NCBI GenBank assembly: GCA_016302585.1
Contig: JAEDNI010000034.1
Coordinates: 1-19,192, forward strand
From: Paludibacteraceae bacterium
Lineage (GTDB): Bacteria; Bacteroidota; Bacteroidia; Bacteroidales; Paludibacteraceae
Reading direction: 5' to 3'
DNA: 19,192 nt
Part shown: in pieces, positions 14,701-19,192 of the stretch
How the letters are laid out: every line of letters begins with the position of its first letter
Numbering within the stretch: the first letter of the stretch is position 1
Position numbers and translations under genes: made by a program
The notes under the pieces: generated by a model
Seen by the model: only the letters and a program-made list of their open reading frames with translations
What the model was told of the DNA's origin: nothing
Databases searched by the model: none

Positions 14701-15571
14701 ATTCATCTGTGGCACTCAGCCAATGTATTTCTTTGTCGCGTCGAAACCAAGTCAATTGTCGCTTGGCGTAATGACGCGTGTTTTGTTGTATCAATTCGAC
14801 GGCACGGTCAAGATCATAATCCCCGTCAAAATAAGCGAATAACTCACGATAGCCTACGGTCTGTAAACTGTTCAGAGCCCGTTTGGAATACACCGCTTTT
14901 GCTTCCTCTAACAGGCCCTCGTCCATCATCTGCTTAACGCGTCGGTTTATCCGGTCGTATAATTCTTCGCGAGGGCGCTCCAATCCGATCTTGATGATCC
15001 GAAACGGACGTTCTTTGCGTTCGTTCGTGCGAAGCAACGAATACGCCTTTCCGGTCGTCAGGCATATCTCTATGCAGTGCATTAAGCGTGCCGGGTTCTG
15101 CTGATCGACGATATCCCAATACGTTGGATCTAATCGCTGTACTTCGGCCTGCAACCAGGCAAGACCGCCTTGCTCATAGGCGCGCTGCACCTCTTGGCGT
15201 ATCTCCGCAGGAACGGACGGCAGGTCATCCAGACCATTGCTAACTGCATCCGCATAAAGCATCGACCCTCCGGTCATAATGACCACCTCATGCGTCCGAA
15301 ATAGTTCATCCAACAGCGCCAACGCATCGCGCTCATACTGACCGGCGTTATAGTCCTCCTCCAATGCCCGCGCAGCTACAAAATAATGCTTCACGCGTTG
15401 CTGCTCTTCGGCCGTAGGGGTTGCTGTGCCGATCGGAATGTCGCGAAAAACCTGACGGCTGTCGCAGTTCACGATGGGACACCCGTAATGCGCTGCTACA
15501 CGGAGCGAGAGTTCGGTTTTGCCCACTCCCGTAGGACCAAGGAGCAAAACTAAAGTTTTGCGATTTACCAT
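14648..15571 (-). CDS. miaA: tRNA dimethylallyltransferase
   Basis: This enzyme transfers dimethylallyl to N6 of A37 in tRNAs that read UNN codons. The 307 residues match the family. The P-loop GPTGVGKT is at 12-19, NCDSRQVFRDIPIGTATP at 35-52 carries the catalytic Asp37, HYFV at 62-65, YNAGQYERDA at 74-83, and GGSMLYADAVSNGLDDLP at 101-118. The ATG lies inside a copy of the 7/8-bp repeat that also occurs in pepD. The same repeat creates ATG ACC AAA TGG TAA just after the upstream gene's stop, overlapping this start in another frame. The 3' end overlaps the PKD lipoprotein gene. Confidence 0.96.
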   Translation of the reverse strand: MVNRKTLVLLLGPTGVGKTELSLRVAAHYGCPIVNCDSRQVFRDIPIGTATPTAEEQQRVKHYFVAARALEEDYNAGQYERDALALLDELFRTHEVVIMTGGSMLYADAVSNGLDDLPSVPAEIRQEVQRAYEQGGLAWLQAEVQRLDPTYWDIVDQQNPARLMHCIEICLTTGKAYSLLRTNERKERPFRIIKIGLERPREELYDRINRRVKQMMDEGLLEEAKAVYSKRALNSLQTVGYRELFAYFDGDYDLDRAVELIQQNTRHYAKRQLTWFRRDKEIHWLSATDEYEKNVSIIDALLRADSL

Positions 15572-15582
15572 TTGGTCATTTA
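15563..15582 (+). repeat. 7/8-bp repeat unit over the miaA start
   Basis: ATTTACC, ATTTGGTC, ATTTA: the same 20 bases as 7507-7526 in pepD. Here it spans from the stop codon of the pRiA4b-like gene to the miaA start (CAT on the plus strand at 15569-15571), so the repeat forms the translation initiation region. Confidence 0.75.
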
Positions 15583-16128
15583 AAACATCGTTCCATCGTC
15601 GAAAGACAGGTCTTGGAAACCTTCCATGTCGATGTCGCCCATGTCGTACTCGTCTTTGAACTCGTCGTCAAACAGGAAATCATCATCTCCTTTCTTGCCG
15701 CCCACGGCCAAAGGATCTTCGCTCTTCAGCTGCTTCGGCGCTTTGCCCGTCGACTCCACGCACTCCACGCCGTTCATCGAACCCGCTTTGATCTCCTTCA
15801 GGCTGCCGAAGAAATAGCGCTCGAACATCGGATCGAAGATATAAATCAGTCGTTGACCCTGTTCTTCGATCAGGTCGCTCAGACGCGTCTCGTTCATCAC
15901 CATGTTGTCGTACTCAAAGTTCGAATCCATCTCTACGAGCGTCACTTCCTGACCCTTCTCCCATTCGTCATTGCAAAGGAAGAAAGAGGTCATCTGGTCG
16001 TCCGGATAGCCTACACTCTTCAAAATAGCCTCGTGCAACTCTAAAAATGTCGCATCGGCATCCGCTTCAAAAACGCGGCGGAAATTCGGATCGCCTTCCT
16101 CACACGAAAATGTAAAACGATAAATCAT
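15580..16128 (-). CDS. pRiA4b ORF-3-like protein
   Basis: A 182-residue protein of the plasmid pRiA4b ORF-3 / IS1096 passenger TnpR-like family. Despite the family name it is a chromosomal housekeeping-type neighbour here. The core is IYRFTFSCEE, FLELHEAILKSVGY, MTSFFLCNDEWEKGQEVTL and LIYIFDPMFERYFFGSLKEI, about residues 2-115. The C-terminal 40 residues are very acidic (DDDFLFDDEFKDEYDMGDIDMEG) and probably disordered. There is no signal peptide. The function is unknown to me. It lies 8 nt before miaA, an order I recall from other Bacteroidetes. It starts 17 nt after the efp terminator, with no clear promoter between. Confidence 0.8.
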   Translation of the reverse strand: MIYRFTFSCEEGDPNFRRVFEADADATFLELHEAILKSVGYPDDQMTSFFLCNDEWEKGQEVTLVEMDSNFEYDNMVMNETRLSDLIEEQGQRLIYIFDPMFERYFFGSLKEIKAGSMNGVECVESTGKAPKQLKSEDPLAVGGKKGDDDFLFDDEFKDEYDMGDIDMEGFQDLSFDDGTMF

Positions 16129-16144
16129 AATTCCTTACTATTGT

Positions 16145-16168
16145 AAAAAGCGTCCCGGAGGACGCCTT
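16145..16168 (-). terminator. Terminator behind efp
   Basis: On the minus strand GCGTCC, loop TCCG, GGACGC (16165-16150), followed by TTTTT (16149-16145). It lies between efp and the next gene, 17 nt before that gene's ATG. No TAnnTTTG promoter fits in between, so it may act as a partial terminator that sets the level of the operon downstream. Confidence 0.8.
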
Positions 16169-16192
16169 TAATTTACCAATGTATTTGCTTCA

Positions 16193-16756
16193 TTAGCGAA
16201 CGCGCTCGCAGTAAGAACCGTCGCGAGTGTCAATACGAATCACCTCTCCTTCGTTGATGAAGAGCGGAACACGTACCTCTGCGCCCGTCTCAACGGTAGC
16301 CGGCTTCAACGTGTTGGTAGCCGTATCGCCTTTCAGACCCGGCTCCGTATACGTAACGGTCAACTCAACCTTGGTCGGCAACTCTGCGAAAAGCACCGTG
16401 TCCGAAGAGGCATCCGATACGACCTCTACGTTCATGCCTTCCTTCAGGAAGTCAACACCCGTGATCAACTCATGACCGATGGGCACTTGCTCGAATGTTT
16501 CGTTGTTCATGAAGATATAGTCCTCGCCTTCCTTGTAAAGGAATTGGTACGGACGACGCTCTACGCGAACATCCTCCAACTTCTCGCCGATATTGAAGCG
16601 ACGCTCCAATACGCGACCATCTACTACATCTTTAAATTTAACACGCATAATTGTGTTACCCTTGCCCGGTTTTACGTGAAGGAACTCAATTACGAAATAC
16701 AGACGGCCGTCCATGCGGATACATACGCCGTTTTTGATGTCTTGACTGTTGATCAT
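16193..16756 (-). CDS. efp: Elongation factor P
   Basis: EF-P binds the ribosome between the P and E sites and relieves stalling at proline runs. The 187 residues are normal. Domain I carries the loop VKPGKGN with Lys32, the position that is modified in many bacteria. Domain II contains YIFMNNETFEQVPI, and domain III ends in GEVIRIDTRDGSYCERVR, the family signature. It starts at the first ATG, about 45 nt after its promoter. It is divergent from marC and ends at its own hairpin terminator. No epmA, earP or ymfI-type modification gene is in the window. Confidence 0.97.
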   Translation of the reverse strand: MINSQDIKNGVCIRMDGRLYFVIEFLHVKPGKGNTIMRVKFKDVVDGRVLERRFNIGEKLEDVRVERRPYQFLYKEGEDYIFMNNETFEQVPIGHELITGVDFLKEGMNVEVVSDASSDTVLFAELPTKVELTVTYTEPGLKGDTATNTLKPATVETGAEVRVPLFINEGEVIRIDTRDGSYCERVR

Positions 16757-16803
16757 AACGCTTTATTTGTCTAAATTTTTGTCCGTATTATTGAAAAATC
16801 GTG

Positions 16804-16835
16804 CAAAAGTACTATTTTTTTTGCACATATGCAAA
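16804..16835 (-). promoter_or_regulatory. Promoter of efp
   Basis: On the minus strand: TTTG (16835-16832), 20 bases, TACTTTTG (16811-16804). The -33 box is the right arm of the palindrome TTTGCA-CATA-TGCAAA (16820-16835). Confidence 0.78.
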
Positions 16836-16851
16836 TTTTTTACTAATTTTG
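16820..16851 (+). promoter_or_regulatory. Promoter of marC-rpiB unit
   Basis: TTTG (16820-16823), 20 bases, TAATTTTG (16844-16851), then TGCCCGA. The -33 box is the left arm of the palindrome shared with efp. The start at 16903 leaves a leader of about 45 nt, which contains a 2-codon ATG GAT TGA at 16863. Confidence 0.78.
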
Positions 16852-16902
16852 TGCCCGAATTTATGGATTGAGCCTCTGGCAATAGGAAAATTTAGGTAAA
16901 TT

Positions 16903-17607
16903 ATGGAAGCAATTCGTGCGTTTTTTGGTGATTTGGATATCTGGCAGGTTCTGTCTTCTTTTATCTTCTTGATCGCTATTATCGATCCCTTTGGTAACAT
17001 CCCTGTTACCATCGCGATAGAGAAAAAGGGATTTAAGATCAATGCTTGGAAAGTGTGTATCGCCAGCCTCTTGATTTTGATGGCCTTCCTCTTCCTCGGT
17101 GAGTGGATCTTGAAGATTTTCGGCGTGCAAATTGAGCATTTCGCGATCGCCGGAGGATTTATTATTTTCCTCATGGCCTTGGAGATGATTTTGGATATCA
17201 CGATCTTCCAAAATGATAAACTGGAGGGGGAGATAGGTGCGGATAGTTCGATCGTTCCGCTGGCTTTCCCGATGTATGCCGGACCCGGGGCGTTTACCGC
17301 CCTTCTGGCTATTACGGCTGAGTATAGCATCGCGAGCCTTTGCGTCTCCTTGATACTTTGTATCGCGGTTCTGTATTTGGTGCTCATCGGTACCCACTGG
17401 CTCACCAAATACCTGGGCCAAACATCCCTCTATATAATTCGTAAGTTCTTTGGAATTATCGTATTGGCGATCGCTTGCAAACTGATGTTCGGTAACCTCG
17501 CTACCGTCTTCCACTGGAATGAGAAAGAGGAACCCCAAACGGAAATAATAAATACCATTGATACCCATGAAGAATTTATCGGAGATGAATCTGGCAATGG
17601 CGAGTGA
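16903..17607 (+). CDS. MarC family integral membrane protein
   Basis: A 234-residue inner-membrane protein of the MarC (UPF0056) family, function not established. About six membrane segments are visible: 15-35 (VLSSFIFLIAIIDPFGNIPV), 48-68, 76-98, 122-140, 145-165 and 183-200. The diagnostic motifs are IIDPFGNIPV and PLAFPMYAGPGAFTALL. The C-terminal 30 residues are acidic and cytoplasmic. Its 3' end overlaps the rpiB start by about 40 nt. Translation is therefore probably coupled, although no functional link to pentose phosphate metabolism is known to me. Confidence 0.9.
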   Translation: MEAIRAFFGDLDIWQVLSSFIFLIAIIDPFGNIPVTIAIEKKGFKINAWKVCIASLLILMAFLFLGEWILKIFGVQIEHFAIAGGFIIFLMALEMILDITIFQNDKLEGEIGADSSIVPLAFPMYAGPGAFTALLAITAEYSIASLCVSLILCIAVLYLVLIGTHWLTKYLGQTSLYIIRKFFGIIVLAIACKLMFGNLATVFHWNEKEEPQTEIINTIDTHEEFIGDESGNGE

Positions 17608-18016
17608 CCATGCCGGATTTGCACTCAAGCAAAAAGTACGTGCCTTCCTCGAGGAGCAGGGCGCGAAAGTGAAAGATTTCGGTTGTTATTCTACCGAGAG
17701 TTGTGACTATCCCGATTTCGCTCATCCCCTTGCGGATGCGGTAGAGAAAGGCGAGTTTGATTTTGGTATCGTGATCTGCTCGACCGGAAATGGTATCTGC
17801 ATCACCGCCAACAAACATCAGGGCATTCGGGCTGCTCTCTGTTGGGATACGCCGCTCGCTGAATTGGCGCGTCAACATAACAATGCCAATGTGCTCGGTA
17901 TGCCGGCTAACTTCATCTCGGAGGAGAAAGCCCTCGATATCGTACGCACCTTCTTCACTACCGATTTTGAAGGCGGGCGTCATGAGCGTCGTGTTAACAA
18001 AATCGCGATTCATTAA
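17567..18016 (+). CDS. rpiB: Ribose-5-phosphate isomerase B
   Basis: This enzyme interconverts ribose-5-phosphate and ribulose-5-phosphate (some members also accept allose-6-phosphate). About 149 residues. The motifs are MASDHAGF near the N-terminus, DYPDFAHPLADAV, ICSTGNGICITANKHQGIRAA with the catalytic Cys, NNANVLGMP and GGRHERRV. The ATG at 17567 is chosen. An ATG at 17585 (giving MNLAMASDHAG, closer to the usual N-terminus) is an equally good choice, and a TTG at 17558 is unlikely. It overlaps marC upstream and the radical SAM gene downstream, giving a tight three-gene chain. Confidence 0.95.
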   Translation: MKNLSEMNLAMASDHAGFALKQKVRAFLEEQGAKVKDFGCYSTESCDYPDFAHPLADAVEKGEFDFGIVICSTGNGICITANKHQGIRAALCWDTPLAELARQHNNANVLGMPANFISEEKALDIVRTFFTTDFEGGRHERRVNKIAIH

Positions 18017-19031
18017 CGCCCTTAGGTGTTACTTTGGATATGCGCTGAATCGTCTCGGTTCAGCGCTTTTCCATTCTCCATTCTCCATTCACCATTCACC
18101 AATCTTCATCTCCGTAGAACCCGCGAATATCTGCCAACTCCGCTGCCCCGAGTGTCCTGTCGGAAGAGGTGAAAATCACCAATCCCCAATTACCAATCAC
18201 CAATCACCAATCACCAATCACCAATCCCCAATGATGCCTCTCGAGGTATTCCGGCGTGTATTGGCGGAATGCCGAGAGACGGCATCCGTCATCCAGTTCT
18301 ATTTCCAGGGCGAACCCCTGCTCAATAAAGACCTTCCGCAAATGATTCGCGAAGCGCACGAAGCGGGTTTATATACAATCGTTAGTACCAATTCGCAGGC
18401 TATGACACCCGAACTGGCTGAAGCACTTGTGCAGTCCGGTTTGGACCGAATTATCATCTCCATGGACGGTCTCTCCGAAGCCTCTTACAACGCCTATCGC
18501 ATCGGCGGATCCCTTGAGAAAACCAAATCCGCCCTCCAATACCTCCGCGCCGCCAAAAACCAATCACCAAAAACCAATCACCAATCACCAATTACCAATC
18601 ACCAATCACCAATAATAGAGCTCCAAGTCCTCCGCCTCCGCTCTAACGAACACGAATGGCGTGCTTTCAAACAGCAATACAAACTCTTCGGAGCCGATCG
18701 ACTGGTTTTTAAAACTGCCCAACTCTACGACTATCAGAATGGCCATCCTCTGATGCCCACGAACCCGAAATACAGCCGGTATATCTTGGGCAAAGACGGT
18801 AAGTACCATCGTCGCAAACTGCGCAAAGGCTGTTTCCGTGTATGGAGCGGAGCGGTCATCACGACGAATGGCGATGTCCTTCCCTGTTGTTACGATAAGT
18901 CGCACGCCTATGCGTACGGAAATATTATGGAAAAGCCGCTGCGCGAACTCTTCACGAATGACAAAGCACTCGCGTTCCGTCAAGCTGCCTTCCGCCAAAC
19001 CCCTCAAATCTGTCAAGAATGTTGGAAATGA
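17982..19031 (+). CDS. Radical SAM/SPASM protein with repeat-encoded insertions
   Basis: A 349-residue radical SAM enzyme. The 4Fe-4S/SAM motif is Cys51-x3-Cys55-x2-Cys58 in EPANICQLRCPECPVGRG. QFYFQGEPLL and STNSQAM follow the TIM-barrel order, then IIISMDGLSEASYNAYR. The C-terminal SPASM domain has Cys284, Cys302/303, Cys344 and Cys347 (GDVLPCCYDKS, ICQECWK). The substrate is unknown. Three stretches are encoded by 7-bp arrays: residues about 31-43, 64-85 (NHQSPIT repeated, right after the cluster motif) and 192-211. I chose the ATG at 17982, overlapping rpiB by 35 nt. Upstream in-frame starts would encode rpiB antiframe sequence. Confidence 0.88.
   Translation: MSVVLTKSRFINALRCYFGYALNRLGSALFHSPFSIHHSPIFISVEPANICQLRCPECPVGRGENHQSPITNHQSPITNHQSPMMPLEVFRRVLAECRETASVIQFYFQGEPLLNKDLPQMIREAHEAGLYTIVSTNSQAMTPELAEALVQSGLDRIIISMDGLSEASYNAYRIGGSLEKTKSALQYLRAAKNQSPKTNHQSPITNHQSPIIELQVLRLRSNEHEWRAFKQQYKLFGADRLVFKTAQLYDYQNGHPLMPTNPKYSRYILGKDGKYHRRKLRKGCFRVWSGAVITTNGDVLPCCYDKSHAYAYGNIMEKPLRELFTNDKALAFRQAAFRQTPQICQECWK
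18073..18107 (+). repeat. 7-bp array ATTCTCC/ATTCACC x5
   Basis: Units: ATTCTCC, ATTCTCC, ATTCACC, ATTCACC, AATCTTC. It encodes the HSPFSIHHSP part of the radical SAM protein, before the first barrel strand (IFISVEPANIC). The unit changes gradually along the array, as expected from stepwise duplication. Confidence 0.85.
18174..18229 (+). repeat. 7-bp array AATCACC x8
   Basis: Units: AATCACC, AATCCCC, AATTACC, four AATCACC, AATCCCC, then a partial AATGATG. Three units equal seven codons, giving the heptapeptide period NHQSPIT. It lies six codons after the CxxxCxxC motif of the radical SAM gene. Confidence 0.93.
18555..18610 (+). repeat. 7-bp array AATCACC x8, second copy
   Basis: Units: AAAAACC, AATCACC, AAAAACC, AATCACC, AATCACC, AATTACC, AATCACC, AATCACC, then AATAATA. 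Again eight units and again the NHQSPIT reading, about 380 bases after the first array in the same gene. Confidence 0.93.
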
Positions 19032-19033
19032 GC

Positions 19034-19060
19034 AATTACCAATGACCAATTACCAATTAC
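19034..19060 (+). repeat. 7-bp array AATTACC/AATGACC at a translation start
   Basis: Units: AATTACC, AATGACC, AATTACC, then a partial AATTAC. The AATGACC unit supplies the start codon of the MBL-fold gene (19042). The ATG at 19028, which overlaps the radical SAM stop as ATGA, runs into TGA inside the array after five codons. Confidence 0.88.
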
Positions 19061-19192
19061 AAATAAAATCCTTTGTCTTCGGTCCCTTTGAGACGAATTG
19101 CTACGTGGTGACGATTAACGACCAATCACCAATGACCAACGACCAATCACCAATGGTCCTCCTCATCGATCCCGCCTGTGCCTATGAATCCG
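19042..19192 (+). CDS. MBL-fold metallohydrolase, N-terminal part
   Basis: The first 50 codons of a gene cut by the window end. IKSFVFGPFETNCYVV and VLLIDPACAYES match the first two strands of small glyoxalase II-like metallo-beta-lactamase-fold hydrolases, where related proteins read NxYVL...IDPG. The zinc motif HxHxDH would lie beyond the window. Between the strands the turn is enlarged by a 7-bp array (NDQSPMTNDQSPM). The start ATG at 19042 is inside another array, 11 nt after the radical SAM stop, so the gene probably belongs to the marC-rpiB chain. The identity is a family-level guess from a short stretch. Confidence 0.7.
   Translation, partial: MTNYQLQIKSFVFGPFETNCYVVTINDQSPMTNDQSPMVLLIDPACAYES
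19117..19151 (+). repeat. 7-bp array AACGACC/AATCACC/AATGACC x5
   Basis: Units: AACGACC, AATCACC, AATGACC, AACGACC, AATCACC, followed by AATGGTC. It encodes NDQSPMTNDQSPM in the turn between the first two beta strands of the MBL-fold protein. Two in-frame ATGs (19132, 19153) arise from the units and could act as later starts. Confidence 0.9.

Noticed and set aside
15580..16128. Transposon resolvase or mobile element gene
   Set aside because: The TnpR label in this family comes from a passenger gene name; there is no resolvase motif, no inverted repeats and no transposase nearby.
16861..17628. 255-codon minus-strand frame opposite marC
   Set aside because: Highly charged product with no motif; marC is recognisable and has a promoter.
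17790..17981. Longer N-terminus for the radical SAM protein
   Set aside because: Would be read out of frame through rpiB and has no family similarity; the ATG at 17982 fits an overlapping start.
18174..18610. CRISPR array
   Set aside because: Units are 7 bp with no spacers and lie inside a coding frame; no cas gene is present.

Overview
The window looks like chromosomal DNA from a member of the Bacteroidales (Bacteroidota). This rests on three things. Promoters have the Bacteroidetes form TTTG-N18-20-TAnnTTTG instead of the E. coli -35/-10 form, and recognisable Shine-Dalgarno sites are scarce. The gene families are typical of the group: a eukaryote-like GT3 glycogen synthase, a secreted C69 dipeptidase, a PKD-domain lipoprotein, and a pRiA4b ORF-3-like gene next to miaA. 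Genes are packed tightly, with many 4-nt ATGA overlaps. I cannot name a genus from sequence alone.

Layout, left to right. Bases 1-360 hold no intact gene, only an open fragment that looks like the tail of a decayed gene. From 361 to about 3180, all on the plus strand, come rfbC and rfbD (dTDP-L-rhamnose synthesis), a DUF2461 gene, tRNA-Arg(CCU) and an RNase HI gene that starts 7 nt after the tRNA. gap (GAPDH) follows with its own promoter and a bidirectional terminator. On the minus strand, feoB (with a cut-down G domain) is coupled to a small secreted HMA-type metal-binding protein, and a MATE transporter is coupled to an M20C dipeptidase. The MATE gene is divergent from a plus-strand outer-membrane barrel gene, and their promoters overlap back to back.

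From 10385 to 16128 a minus-strand chain reads pRiA4b-like gene, miaA, PKD lipoprotein, GT3 glycogen synthase, C69 dipeptidase. efp lies upstream of it, separated by a terminator hairpin. efp is divergent from a plus-strand chain marC, rpiB, radical SAM/SPASM gene and an MBL-fold hydrolase that is cut by the window end. The two divergent promoters share one palindrome that supplies both -33 boxes.

The most unusual signal is a family of short arrays with a 7-bp period that occurs again and again in unrelated genes. The units differ from locus to locus (AATCACC, ATTCTCC, TTTCAAC, TTTCGCC, ATTTACC and others), but aligned in one phase nearly all fit HWTYNMC. The arrays sit at translation starts (rfbC, miaA, MBL hydrolase), inside two signal peptides (HMA protein, C69 dipeptidase) and as in-frame linkers in folded enzymes (PepD, radical SAM protein three times, MBL hydrolase). 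Because 7 is not a multiple of 3, gain or loss of one unit shifts the frame. The arrays are therefore candidates for phase variation or for a mobile or self-expanding micro-repeat. Other points of interest are the degenerate FeoB G domain, a palindromic element inserted in frame in pepD, and an 18-bp perfect alternating purine-pyrimidine palindrome behind gap.
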